Source: Xestospongia bergquistia
Lineage: Eukaryota > Porifera > Demospongiae > Haplosclerida > Petrosiidae
Length of the DNA: 64,000 nucleotides
Direction of reading: 5' to 3'
NCBI GenBank assembly: GCA_963965975.1
Contig: OZ014411.1
Coordinates: 13,780,501 to 13,844,500 of the forward strand
Positions 1 through 11,249 of this stretch are shown here, piece after piece. The notes under the pieces are model-generated. The model ran no database searches and was not told the DNA's origin. It worked only from the letters and a program-made list of their open reading frames with translations. The stretch's first letter is position 1, and the number at the start of each line of letters is the position of its first letter. A program made the translations under genes and the position numbers.

Positions 1-628
1 ACTAGAACAAATGTCCTCAATATAGAGTTTGTATAATACATTAAAGTATTAGTACGGAACTAGAGCAATTGTACTCAACACAGGTTGTATGATACATTAA
101 AGTATTAGTATGGGACTAGAACAAGTGTCCTCATTATAGAGTTTGAATAATACATTAAAGTATTAGTATGGAACTAGAGCAATTGCACTTAATATAGAGG
201 TTGTATAATACATTAAAGTATTAGTATGGGACTAGAGCAAGTGTCCTCAATATAGAGGTTGTATAATACATTAAAGAATTAGTATGGGACTAGAACAAGT
301 GTCCTCAATATAGAGTTTGTATAGTACATTAAAGTATCAGTATGGGACTAGAACAAGTGTTTTCAATATAGAGGTTGTATAATACATTAAAGTATTAGCA
401 TAGGAATAGAACAAGTGTCCTCATTATAGAGTTTGTATAATACATTAAAGTATTAGTATGGAACTAGAGCAATTGTACTCAATACAGGTTGTATGATACA
501 TTAAAGTATTAGTATGGGACTAGAACAAGTGTCCTCAATATAGAGGTTGTATAATACATTAAAGTATTAGTATGGAACTAGAGCAATTGTACTCAATATA
601 GAGGTTGTATAATACATTAAAGTATCTT
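1..628. repeat. 58-bp tandem minisatellite, about 11 copies
   Basis: Imperfect head-to-tail units of about 56-58 bp. Each starts ACTAGA(A/G)CAA and contains TATAGAG, GTATAATACATTAAAGTATT and AGTATGG. Two unit types alternate, one with GTGTCCTCA and one with ATTGTACTCA after the start, which suggests that the array also grew as a ~116-bp dimer. The array begins before the window and ends near 628. No coding content is seen. Confidence 0.93.
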
Positions 629-852
629 ACACCTAATTTTGTTTTACCAGCACCCATCCTTCCACTCTCTGAATTAATTTGTGTTATTGTCCAGCTTGTG
701 ACTGACATAAACTATTTGGACTAACAAATTGTAATTACAAAGTTAAAAATGGAGTTTGATTGGACCATTGATAATAGTACTAGTATTAAGTCTACTCTCA
801 GTCACATGTTGATCACCTGTCATGAAAAATTTGGTCCGGGCCGTCCGGGTGT

Positions 853-878
853 AAAATTTGGATCTAGGTCCAAATTTT
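853..878. repeat. Palindrome of the (A)TTTGG..CTAGGTCCAAAT family
   Basis: A near-perfect 26-bp palindrome (AAAATTTGG / CCAAATTTT around a CTAG-like centre). It matches the palindromes at 2287-2312 and 2322-2344, so it is probably a terminal or internal piece of a dispersed inverted-repeat element. A short open frame covers it (749-979) but shows no protein-like features. Confidence 0.6.
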
Positions 879-1293
879 GCAACAAAAAGGCTGCAAAATT
901 AATTCCTTCTTGGCAATATTTTGACCCAAGGTTGTCATACTGTAATAATTTAGCAAAGAGAATGGCTTATCTGATTTAAGATCTTCAGCATCTTAATCAT
1001 TGCCTCCAACTATATCCATTATGTAATATAGTTGTATGGAGACACTTACTTGAGTAGATTTTTAAGATAAATGTTAAATTCAGTGTACATATTAATAAGT
1101 AATTATACAACAATGATTTATGCCTCTTGTATTATAAATTTACTAGGTGAATGGAAGGAGTTTTATGACATTGAACATTGCAATGGTGTCCAAGGGTTGA
1201 GCAATATCAAATCTGAGGCCACAGTTATTGTTAAAAGAAAGAGCCTTAAGTAAGTCACTAAAACATGTACCTGTATTAATACAATATTTTAAG

Positions 1294-1680
1294 GTATAGT
1301 ATATTGAGCTTGAAGAGTATCCAGTAGAAGTGTTGTCTAATAGTTTACAAGATGAGACCTATAATGCATTAAGTAAACTACTAACAGAAGTGGCTTCTTA
1401 AGAAGACAAAGATATAGAAAAGGAAGAAATACAAAAAGAAAGAGAGAAAGTAAAATGCCAAGAGGAAGAAGATCAAGAAAAGTTACAAAACACACTTGTG
1501 TAACAAATTGCCAAAGATCAGGACATTGTCCCTTCACAAGACAATTGAGAAGTTAATATAAGAAGTACCTGAATATCTTACACCTAATGAAGAGAGATAA
1601 GATGAAGCCCCACCTCTCTCCTCGCCTCCCCCTCCAGAAGGGAGTTGACCCCTGTCCCTCAATGACTTGTTTAGACTTCC
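1294..1680 (+). pseudogene. Possible decayed exon, unknown acidic/charged protein
   Basis: One plus-strand frame reads as a continuous charged, glutamate- and lysine-rich, coiled-coil-like peptide, interrupted by three or four stop codons (for example TAA near 1398, 1501 and 1545). It contains motifs such as EYPVEVLSNSLQDETYNALS and KCQEEEDQEKLQ. The stops, and the lack of clear splice sites, suggest a relic rather than a live exon. I do not recognise the family. It could also be chance open frame in A-rich DNA. Confidence 0.25.
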
Positions 1681-1875
1681 TGCATATCTCGAATCCTGTA
1701 CAGTTGGTTTGAAGTGAGGACGAAGCTCCAGCCAGGATTACCTTGTCTTCGGACGAGGGTTACCAGGGCACTGTGTCGGTCCCAGCTACCAATAGCAGGG
1801 AATCCTGGAGCCTAAATGGAGGTCCGAGTGGGTGAGTCAGGAGGGACCATTTGGGCAACACACAGGTTTTTTTTA
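1640..1875 (+). repeat. GC-rich dispersed repeat, copy 1
   Basis: This stretch is much richer in GC than its surroundings. It matches, in inverted orientation, the segment at 22945-23140 and, over a shorter stretch, 22395-22445. Shared blocks include TAGCAGGGAATCCTGGAGCC, CCAGCCAGGATTACC and GGTGAGTCAGG / its complement. The length and the inverted dispersal suggest a short mobile element. I cannot identify the family. Confidence 0.75.
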
Positions 1876-2873
1876 AATTTAGATTTATTACTTTAATTTG
1901 AAATAAATAACATTGTTTTTAGTGTTACTTTTTATTTATGAAATAAATACATTTACATGTATTTGCTGTTCATTTATTGATTGTCAAGTTTGAAAAAAGA
2001 TAAGAAAAAATATTAGATTTCATCTCTTAACACTACGATATTACAATGTCATGTACTACACAAGTGTCACATATCATGAAAATGTGACACTTGTTTAAAA
2101 AGCTCTTAATTAATTGTAACATTACCTATATAATATAACCTATAATTACATAACATATACTGTTTTTATTTAGATTAAATGCTAAATCTTATTATAATCA
2201 GATCAAATTGGACCTATATAGGACCAAATTTGCTGCCTACCTATCTCTGGGAACAAATTTTGCCATATAGGTCTAAATTAGGGAGCAAAATTTGGTCTTA
2301 GGACCAAATTTTACTTGCATAAATTGGACCTAGGTCCAAATTTTGCATGCAAAAAATGGGTCTAGGTCGAATTTGAACTAGGAACAAATTTGCCGTGACA
2401 CACCTTATCTCATGATTACCTCTACCTTTTGTACCTGTAAAATATTGTTCACTGAGATAGAGAGTTAGAGCAACTATTTGTATTTGATATGATAAAATAA
2501 TGGAGGACAAAAGATTGAACTATTGACCAAGACATGTCTGTTACTATGACTATGATCAATAGTCCAATCATTGGTAGTGTGACTATTCACTATAAACTGA
2601 ACTTAATTTAAACTATACAAGTTATAGAGTTACAGTTGTACTACATGAATTGTCTACTAGTAGACAATGTTCCTCCACATACTTTTGAGTTATAAAAAAA
2701 TAAATAGCTTAAATAAAACGTGAGTCTTACGGTATTACTTTGCTGAAATATGACAACATCCTACGGCCATTTTTAATTGCTTCCTCCATAGATTGATTGG
2801 ACTGCTTATAAACTGACGTACTTCTTCATGACATGCTATTACTGTAACGTCAAAGATTAATGCTACGGTCTAT
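1876..2873. other. No gene seen; AT-rich with palindromic repeat piece
   Basis: Noncoding by inspection. Positions 2205-2400 hold a cluster of TTTGGTC/GACCAAA words, including two palindromes (2287-2312 and 2322-2344) like the one at 853-878. The last ~150 bases are presumably the promoter and 5' UTR of the DOMON gene. Confidence 0.6.
2287..2344. repeat. Two adjacent GGTC-CTAG-GACC palindromes
   Basis: The first arm pair is AAAATTTGGTC / GACCAAATTTT around TTA(G), and the second is AATTGGACC / GGTCCAATT around TAG. They lie in a ~200-bp region rich in the same words on both strands, as expected of a MITE-like element. A related palindrome lies at 853-878. Confidence 0.6.
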
Positions 2874-3116
2874 ATGCAAACATCAACAATTAAGATGCAA
2901 ATTCTTCAAGTTATCTTGTTAGCTTGCCTGGTAATGTTTGCTAGTGCTCAATGCAGTGGGACTTGGTCACCTTCAGCTATGTCATCATACGTGTTAAGTT
3001 GGGAAGTGAGCAGTGATGGACTCAGTGTGAGGTTTAATGTTACTGTTCCTACTACAGGATGGGCTGCTGTTGGTTTCTCTGCAACTCCAAGTATGGTAAG
3101 TTACCTGATCATGATC

Positions 3117-3165
<49 letters not shown>

Positions 3166-6144
3166 ATAGTATATATAAATGATCAAAATTAAAGAATTGT
3201 TCTGACTTTCCTATATTTTGTTTATTTAATAAATATCACTTTGCCTACAACTTTGTGCCCTTTGACTTACTTTCATTACATTAACATACTTAATTTTATT
3301 TATAATTGTCTGAAATCATTTTCCATGAATTGTTGTACTTTCTGTTACTGTATATAGTAAAATAGCTTTCTTGACCCATATTTTAACACCTTAGTGTTGA
3401 CTGAAATGTAAATTTGTACATGTATGAGTTATAGTGTTTGTTTACCAACAGCCAAACTCGGACATTGCAATTGCAGCTGATGATGGAACTAATTCAATTG
3501 TGGAAGACAGGTATAATTCAAATATTATTTAACATTTACATTAATTTTGGACATACTGTTGTTTTTATTAGATATGTTTCAACAAGTAAAGTAGAACCTA
3601 GTATTGATGCAGCCCAAAGTTTCACAAACGCAGTTACTAATAGGATGAGTGGTGTCTTGTCTTTTGCTTTCACTCGTCTCATTAACAGTACTGATACTAG
3701 TGGTCAAGATGTGAATCTAAATGTCTGTCAGCATGTACTCTGGGCATTTGGTGGAACAGTCACTTTCGGAAATCCTACAGTTTTTGGTAATCATGGAATA
3801 AATAGACGAGATGTTTTTTCTAATCAAATATGTCTTCAGCAATGTGAACGTGCATCTGGTAAGTGAATAATTAGTTAGACAACTTCTTCATTCTTTGTTA
3901 CCTATCTTTGTAGTTTTCAGACCATTCATACATGATTGACTATCTTAAGCTTTCATCCTAGTAGTCTTGAATAGAATTATATAAAAGTCCTTGATTTCTA
4001 TTAAGTAGATGACTTGTGTGTACAGAAGCTTAACTGACTATTAAAAGTGAATATTCATAATTGTAAATATTTCTTATTAAAAAAGTCTACATGAATACAT
4101 GAAATATGTTACAAAAATCAATAGCATGTAATTATACAATATTACAGAATCTATTCTAGCTTGTCATATTATTTGAAAATTTAGGGAAATGACAGGATAG
4201 AAATAAAAGAGGGAGATACATATTATGTATATATGTATGTATAGAGAGTTAGAGAGAGAATTAGATTATTGTTATAATGGCAAGCTATACAATTTGAAAT
4301 ACATACATTATTAAAATATGAACTTATTCTGTATTTAAATAACAACTCAATGTTACTATTACACCTGCTAATTTGACAACATAACAACAACACTGACAGC
4401 CTAAAAGTGTCAGGTGATTATATAATTATAACGCTTGTATATTTGATTAGTGTAAGTGTGTAATGTTAATTATAGTTCACATTAAAACCTATATTGATTA
4501 CATATTGTATATACCACAAAAATCAATAATATGTAATTGTACAATGTAACAAAGTCCGTTCTAGCTTGTTCCATTATTTGAAGTTTTAGAATTACATTAT
4601 TGGGTGCTATTACACATGGTAGGTCACTGTGATTGATTATTCTAAACCACTAATTTGTTTATTTAATATTTATGTCATAAGACTTTCAAATGATATGTGT
4701 ATAAATTATGTGCATAGTATCAAATGATAAACAATGCTATTTCTATTGGATTAGCTGTCTATATACACTAATATCATATATAGGATATAGGAATATCTAA
4801 TTAAGGAATTGTTAGAATACTGTTCATACTTTTGCAAATATCATTTGAATTTATTAAATTGTTTTCTAACCACACAGACGTTTATATAATTCTGTGTGAC
4901 TTATTGATACCTTATTTATTAAGTTATACTTATTTCCATTGAACTCATCACATCTAGTATATTTGTATGTAATAGAGCATTATATATTGCAGGTAATAAC
5001 ATCATTAACAAGAAAATTAAACCATACAATTTCCATCACTTTCATTACTCATCAAGTTAATAAATTTCACTCTTACAGAAGTAATGTTTTTCATATAGAA
5101 TACTTTAAATCTTTTTGAGTTTAGTATTAAAATTTTAATATTGGTAAAATTTTTATTACTTATAATTGCATAATGTTTGCTATAATAATAAACTTAGAGA
5201 AATTAGACATAATTAAAACAGCAATTTTAGCCAACAGTTGATGTAATATAACTATGGAAATCATGATAACCTCTGAAGGTTATATAAACCAAGCTAAAGA
5301 AAGGTTTCTATTGAATTTATCAAATTGAGTATTGTAGTTGCTATAGGTTTGAAAGTCTGTATCAGAAACTGTACTATGTTAATGTGTATAACTGACATTT
5401 ACCATACACAACATTCAATGAGGATAATAAATGTTCCTGAGAGGTCATATAACTAGCTGTTCACAAATACTTATAAAATGTCTTGGATTATACTTTATCA
5501 AGATAGGTATTATGTTTATAAACCTGAAGTCAAACTATTGCATTTCTCAGTTTATTACAAGCAAGCAAGTAAATCAGTTTATATACCTTGATCTCTGGAA
5601 TGTGTTTGTGTTTATAAGACTGTAGTGTTTGTAAGGTTCAACACTTATAAAATGTACTTATTTATCAAGATTAATATATAATATTATGCTTGATATTTTA
5701 TAAATCTGAAATCAAGTGATTTCATTTATCTGATCACTACAAGCATGGAGAACTATTATTTTAATTGGCATATATTAGCATTGTTAAATGCTACAACCAT
5801 TTTCCTACACAGACCCCTTCTTGCAAAAACTCTTTGAATAATTGAAATCAGAGCAAACTATAGCTATAAGCATGTAAACAGGAATATTTTATTGTTTACA
5901 TTACTCCTTATAATTGTAGGCATTGTCTTTGATTCTTATGTAAGTATATAATAATATGCAATCTATATAATAGTGCTATAAATATCATAATGATTATAAC
6001 TATTTATTTCTTTTGTTTATATATATAGAGTGCAGTGCCTTACCTGGAACTAGTGCCTGTAATGAAGTATTCAGAAAAATAGCATGTGCTGATATTATGC
6101 GTCAAAATAATGGCAATATTCCTCGTCCATGCTATGACCGATAA
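2874..6144 (+). CDS. Secreted DOMON-domain protein (4 exons)
   Basis: Exons 2874-3095, 3452-3510, 3572-3858 and 6029-6144 join in frame with GT-AG introns (357, 61 and 2170 nt) into about 227 residues. A signal peptide comes first (core ILQVILLACLVMFASAQ). The first ATG is used; an in-frame ATG at 2895 gives an equally good signal. The body carries DOMON hallmarks: LSWEV near the start, the block GWAAVGFSATPSM, then SDIAIA, and a C-terminal FGNHGINRRDVF before a cysteine cluster. DOMON domains bind heme or sugars in secreted or membrane redox proteins. No membrane or cytochrome b561 segment follows, so this is a stand-alone secreted form. The last exon adds a small Cys-rich tail (CSALPGTSACNE). 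An AATAAA lies near 6283. The long last intron holds only repeats. Function beyond the domain is unknown. Confidence 0.78.
3119..3162. repeat. (TA)n microsatellite
   Basis: About 21 uninterrupted TA units in intron 1 of the DOMON gene. Confidence 0.97.
4111..4590. repeat. Direct repeat pair of ~75 bp in DOMON intron 3
   Basis: 4111-4185 and 4515-4590 share the order AAAAATCAATA, TGTAATT, TACAAT, TTCTAGCTTGT and ATTATTTGAA, about 80% alike by eye. A second, looser duplication in the same intron pairs 5465-5575 with 5640-5750 (shared ACTTATAAAATG, TTATCAAGAT, AATCAAGT-type words). Both add to the unusual 2.17-kb intron length. Confidence 0.6.
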
Positions 6145-6331
6145 TAAAAAGAATAGGACATTAATTATTATATTTGCTCAGTTTAAATTTAGCTACAATT
6201 ATAAATTTTAGGCCATAATTTTTGTCAGTTATCATATGTTTTTAACACTTTTCTTTTTAATAGCAACTATTTATACACATTGAATAAAAGACATATGCAG
6301 CATGCAGATATCATGTAGCAGCCACCCACTT

Positions 6332-6445
6332 GTAAGATTGTTTTGGCCACATGTTTATTGTACGGAGATTTTTGTTTTCTTTGTTTATTGTATTGTTATA
6401 TGTGACTTCAAGAGCAAGAAATACACCTGCATATAGACACTTACA
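6332..6445 (+). repeat. Dispersed repeat, copy 1 (partner at 24628)
   Basis: Shares AAGATTGTTTTGGCCACATG, then TATTGTATTGTTATATGTGA and GCATATAGACAC, with 24628-24745 in the same orientation. The two copies are 18 kb apart. The family is unknown. Confidence 0.75.
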
Positions 6446-7025
6446 CATAGAACAATAGAAAACAATAGAAAATAATAAAAAATATAAGAAAAAATTAAAA
6501 ATAGAAAGCGATACAAAATAAAAGAACAAAAAGTGATAAAAAAAAGAAAACAATAATAAATTAAAATATCTCTTTGTCTTATTGTTATACTTGGAAAGTA
6601 AAGATTATTATCATTTTCTGTGTTATCTGAATTATTATGTATATTTATTGAATAACATTGTTAAATAGAAAAAAAAGGTTTATCTAAACAATTAGTAATG
6701 TGATTATTAACTGTAAATATATCTAAATTATACAAGTTTTAGAGTTAAATTTGTACTCATTATTATTATAGTTCCTTTGATCAGATGTATTTGTTAGTAT
6801 CATTTAATGCTTCCAGTTAATAGTAGTCACACTACCAATTATAAATAATTAGATAGGTGTGTAGAGTATAGGCCTCTTAACCTGTGAATGATTGTCTTAT
6901 TAAAATCAATCAATAATTACAATGAATTGTGTAGCAACAGTTGCTAGTCACCATTTTGAAGGTCATAAAACTAATTATAACTAACTAAACGTTTTGACAA
7001 TACTTCAGTAACCAACTAAGTTGAG

Positions 7026-7290
7026 TTTGGTTAGCCAAGACTACAACCACGAGCTATCTTTGTAGACATGTAATCTTTCCCAGAACATTGTAGTATGTAT
7101 GCTAATTAAATGTTGTAGTCAGTTGCTGAGGAAGCTATAGTTGGTCAACCAAGACTACAAACGGGAATTATCTTTGTAGCTGTATACTCTTTCCCACAAC
7201 ATTGGAGTAGACTAATGTAGATGTTGTAGTCAGTTGGCTGGAGGCAAGTTGGGTCAGCCAAAACTACAACCACAAATTATCTAATAATTG
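7026..7290. repeat. ~115-bp imperfect tandem repeat
   Basis: Two full units and one partial start with GGTTAGCCAAGACTACAA-type words (near 7029, 7143 and 7252) and share TTATCTTTGTAG, CTTTCCCA.AACATT and TGTTGTAGTCAGTTG. A further isolated copy of the start lies near 7587. Confidence 0.7.
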
Positions 7291-7822
7291 TAACTATAGC
7301 CATAATAAAGGAATCACTCTGATTAGCTAGTATACATATCCACCATTTGAAGGTCAAGAAACTATAACTATAACTACAAGTTTTGGTCTATCAAAAGTAA
7401 CTGTAATTAACTAAAAATTTTACAATACTTCAATAACTAACTATAACTAACTAAATTGTTTTAATGTAAAAAAACTGAAGCAACTAAAACAACTGATAGA
7501 AATTGACAAATTAGCACTGGTAGTGATACTTGTCAACGATGTCATTGCATGTGTTATATTATGTATTCAAAAAAGGGTTGGTCCAGGTTGGATCAGCCAA
7601 GACTACAACCACAAATTATCCAATTGTAATTAGATCAAAGAGATCACTGATTAGCTAGTAGTAAAATAGAAGTTCTATATAACACTCTATCATGACATGA
7701 TGTCACGCATTTCCTAGGCTTAAGTAAGATATATGAGCATCAACAGCTTTATTTTCTTGAGCTTGCACTAAAATACTGTTGTTATTGTTCAAGTGTCTAC
7801 ACCTTAACTTGGTCTTCAAACA

Positions 7823-8325
7823 ATGAAATTATACATTGTAAGTTGTACATAGTGCTAATATATTTTAAGATGTATCTGGTTTATAATAATATTATATTAT
7901 ATAATATATTTCTTTCTCAATAGATCTACTGTCTTTTTATGACTCAACTCTCCATACTTCTTTCTCTATGTGATGGTCTTGTTCTATATGTTAAGTCTAA
8001 TGAACAGCAGAAATGTCCAAATAGTTCTATATGCCACACTCTATCTTTTTACTCTCAAAATGCTGGACTCTTTTTTGTATCTAACACTACCTTTGTCTTC
8101 ATGAAAGGTGAGCATAAACTTGAAAACAATATAGTTGTTACTGGAGTTAGTCAAATTGTATTTATGAGCATGTTTGCTTACAACCAGAAAAACAATGACA
8201 AGTCAACTATCAGTTGCAGTACAGTCACAGCTGGTCTACAATTTATTAACTCTTCTTATGCTAGAATTGATGGTCTAGTAATTAATGTCAGTTGTAGTTC
8301 TAGAGCTGCACTGATAAAAGAAATT
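7823..8325 (+). CDS. 5' part of beta-helix/multi-pass membrane protein gene (split)
   Basis: Exon 1 (7823-7837, MKLYI) splices with GTAAGT at 7838 to exon 2 from 7924, giving a hydrophobic signal region and then the N-terminal domain of the large sponge beta-helix membrane family: KCPNSSICHTLSFYSQN, FFVSNTTFVFMKGEH, ISCSTVTAGLQF and IDGLVINVSC. The frame meets a stop at 8329, exactly where transposon-like sequence begins. The continuation at 15816 reads CGISFYNVSS, as expected of the same gene, so this and 15816-19460 are two halves of one gene about 1.36 kb of residues apart only in the mature protein sense. Either the element sits in the coding exon and breaks the gene, or it sits in an intron whose donor lies upstream (GTCAGT and GTAATT, both in phase, occur just before 8300). 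Confidence 0.7.
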
Positions 8326-8664
8326 TGTTAAGGTAACAAAATATATGTGTTATATTGATGCATTCGATATAACAATACAAAATTTGTTAATATAACAAAA
8401 AACAATTTTGTTGTTATAACAGAGACTTGTTCTGTTACATTAAAAAACTAAATGTGTTAGTGTAACAGAATATTGTTGTTATAACATAACCCTGTTCTGT
8501 TGCCTTGAAAAGCAAAAATTCGTCTATCTAACAAATAATATTGTCATTATGACATAGACCTGTCCCGTTGTAATGAAAAGCAAAATCTGTTATAGTAATA
8601 AAAACTATTGCTGCTATAACAGATCATGTTCTATTGTAATGAAAACAAGTCTGTTAATATAACA
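8326..8664. repeat. Left-end array of TGTTA-N3-TAACA palindromes
   Basis: Exact 13-bp palindromes lie at 8326-8338 (N3=AGG), 8385-8397 (ATA), 8455-8467 (GTG) and 8652-8664 (ATA). The short form TGTTATAACA lies at 8412-8421 and 8477-8486. A wider TGTTATAT..ATATAACA pair spans 8348-8374. Degenerate copies fill the gaps at about 60-75 bp spacing. These are probable transposase binding sites. Confidence 0.85.
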
Positions 8665-8804
8665 ACTAATTTCTTTAACTCAACAACAATAATTATGAAA
8701 CAAAATAGAAAAAATGAAAAATAGACAAAAAAAATGACTGAAGAAAGAAAACACAATAATTTGTATGCAAATATTTAGAAGGTATGATTAAACAAAAATG
8801 GAGT

Positions 8805-8862
8805 TTGAATCTGACATTGAATGTTATTTGTTAGTCCAAATAACATTCAATGCCAGATTCAA
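8805..8862. repeat. 26-bp inverted repeat over the SAM-gene stop codon
   Basis: The arms 8805-8830 and 8837-8862 are complementary with a single mismatch. The 6-base loop holds the stop codon of the minus-strand SAM gene, so the last ~9 codons pair with the first bases of the 3' UTR. In RNA this makes a long hairpin at the end of translation. Confidence 0.9.
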
Positions 8863-11181
8863 CAGACAGGTAAACAGCAGACTTTTTAAAACTTTTATCA
8901 TCAAAATTGGCAACTTTTCTTTGTATAAAGAACAAAACATCCTTGACTGTCACATTATACGAAATGTTAAAGATGTAGTGAGTTGATATCAAGTGATACA
9001 GAGCACTAGTAAAGTTTGTAGATTCCATAACTACGTCTTGTTCAACAACAATAAAATATTGAGGAGGAATATCCTCATCACCATCTACAAACCTCAAAAT
9101 ATGTGGGTGGTTGTTTGTTTTGTCAACAACTTCTGTCAGTGGGGTACCACGCTGTATAACATAACAACAGAAATACATGGCATTACATTAGTGTTAAATT
9201 GCTGTAATTAATGAATCTTGATATAATTGCTAATATCAATTCTATGTAGAAACCACATATATTAGGTATGAATTATCACACAAGCACAAAATACCATTTA
9301 GATGGTGTTAATGAGGTTAGTCATTACTCTTTAGCATGTACTAAAGTGTGTGCACTTCTTACAGAAAGTCACTTACAGGAGCTTGCATAAGAATACAAGG
9401 TATTACACAATAATCCACAAATATCTCTTTTTTCTTCCTAAGTTTTGTAGCCATGAAGTACGTTAGGGACCGAAGTGCAAGCAAAATTTTTTCATCTATA
9501 TTGATATGTTATACCTATAATAAAAGTTCTGACATACCTCCATCAACAGAATCAGAAAGATATTGACGTAGCTCCTTTGGTAAAGATTTACTAGCTGTAG
9601 CATATTTGATAATGGCACATTCCCACTTTGGCCACTCGTAGCAAAATGCTTCATATGATGAAGTTACGTCCATAATTAGGTCCAACTCAAATGCAACCTA
9701 TGTTCATGATGTAATCACACTACAGACCATACATTATGTTTTATTACTCACATGAACAGGTTTAGAAAGATGAGGATATTCTGATATTATATCCTTTACG
9801 GGGATGGTATCATTCAAAATCCACTGTCGTCTGGTTGGAAAAGTACGGCGAATCAAAGATGTTAAGTCGGACTTGGGATGAATTACAAGTTCTCGTTGCA
9901 ACAAAACTTTGTTTCTTTCTTGTGATACTTCATCTTCCCCCTCCCCAAAAATTGAAGCATAGGCATGTTTTTCGTTATTATCAGTTTTGGGTTTCTTTGG
10001 AATGGGTGGGACTGATGGCTGGCCACGATTTGTGTTTTGACATATGGTGTAAATAAACTGGGTCCACGAGTCCTATTATAGGTAGATAAATAATAGAGAA
10101 AGAAGAAGTACTATACATATAAAATAATATGAATATACATATATTTGTGACTTACATGTTCCTTTAAAAATTTATGGTTGTTAACAAGGGAAGTGGCAAC
10201 AAGTTTACAATGGCACATTGATGGTCTTTGTACATAGGAGCAGAGCATTGTTGCCAGTACTCTTACCATATATTTTCTATCATCATCAGCCAATCGACCA
10301 TTAGAAAGGTTAGTTTCAGTGCTTTCGCGGAAAACAGGAATGGGAAAGGGATCAGGTATCTGTAAATAGATATTTTATATAACATAATGCATTCATCAAT
10401 ATATACTAACATCTTGTAGTGGTCGTTTTCGTCTTAGTCTTGACTTTTCATGTTGGGACTCATAGTTTAGTGTAGCAACAGATACTGTGCTAATTGAATT
10501 TGAAGGCGAGTTAGATATACTTTTCTGTTGAATAAAAGTTTATGAAATGTATAATTATCAATCTTTGAATATTGTATGTGTACCTTTCTCCCTGTCACTA
10601 AAGATGAATTACTTTCAGGAGACTAACATACAAATCAAAAAATTAGTCATTTTCACATGTGTAAACTGACAGTAATAAATTGCAATATTCACATCAACTT
10701 CCCTCATGCATATATGTAGTAAGGATTAATGATTATACCACATACATCAAATTACTACCTTATGACTGAAGCTTCCTGGAGATCCAATGGGGCTTAAGGG
10801 TATAATATCACATGGACTTGGTTCCTTCCACTTTTCCTCATCCTATAGTGGATATGTTCTCTAGTGTACTATAATAAAAGAGCTTACTTCAAGTTGTCTT
10901 TTAATTGCCATATACACTTTTATTCTTTTCCCATATGTAGGGACAAGGTCCTTCAAGCAATCTGGACCCGAGCAAGTAGTGAACGATTGCACTAGAGCCT
11001 CCCCATCCATCTCTTCACCTTGTCAAGAATTCGAAGTTATTACTTATATATACATATATAACAAATTCTCACCAATAAAAACCTGCTTTATATCGTCATC
11101 AAAACCTCTCTCTGTTAACCATTCACCGACCTTTTCAGTAGACCACGAAATCATGTTCAATGGTGCCGTATGCTCTACCAT
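8831..11181 (-). CDS. SAM-domain protein carried by the transposon (10 exons)
   Basis: Exons, in gene order: 11181-11073, 11018-10888, 10842-10759, 10622-10584, 10524-10411, 10359-10156, 10072-9752, 9697-9538, 9495-9377 and 9151-8831. They splice in frame with GT-AG introns to 533 residues, with no stop found. Residues ~12-80 form a SAM domain: WSTEKVGEWL, GFDDDIKQVF, EEMDGEALV and LKDLVPTYGKRIKVYMAIK. The middle is low-complexity and basic (RLRRKRPLQD). Next comes a conserved-looking region (DDDRKYMVRVLATMLCSY, FPTRRQWILND, FMATKLRKKKEIF), and the C-terminus reads HPHILRF, QYFIVVEQDV, FNISYNVTV. From memory, this C-terminal part resembles SAMD3-like proteins multiplied in fish and invertebrates. 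Its role in transposition is unknown; SAM domains usually polymerise or bind partners. Start: the ATG at 11181, in frame with the SAM domain. An upstream ATG at 11340 would run through the transposase exon. Confidence 0.8.
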
Positions 11182-11249
11182 CTCTGTTTCTTTTGCGCCA
11201 ATTATTTTAATCAACAAGGTGGATTCAGTTAGATCACGTGATTGGTAAC
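11182..11249. promoter_or_regulatory. 68-bp bidirectional promoter of the transposon
   Basis: This is the only sequence between the SAM gene ATG (11181, minus) and the transposase ATG (11250, plus). It holds CCAAT at 11198-11202 reading plus, ATTGG (inverted CCAAT) at 11241-11245, and an E-box CACGTG at 11235-11240. No TATA box is seen. Both transcripts should start here or inside the opposite 5' exon. The motif assignment is inference from short words. Confidence 0.6.

Larger units (their letters stand above)
6145..7822. other. Intergenic, repeat-bearing, no gene seen
   Basis: No exon-like frame was found. Contents: the DOMON polyadenylation signal near 6283, a dispersed repeat at 6332-6445, and a ~115-bp repeat series at 7026-7290 with an extra copy near 7585. 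The final ~100 bases precede the beta-helix membrane gene. Confidence 0.55.

Noticed and set aside
1-628. CRISPR-like array
   Set aside because: Units are contiguous, with no unique spacers; this is a eukaryotic minisatellite.
749-979. 76-codon open frame after the satellite
   Set aside because: It overlaps a palindromic repeat, and has no splice context or recognisable domain.
6311-6553. 80-codon hydrophobic minus-strand frame
   Set aside because: Low-complexity Phe/Leu text from an A-rich stretch; part overlaps the dispersed repeat.
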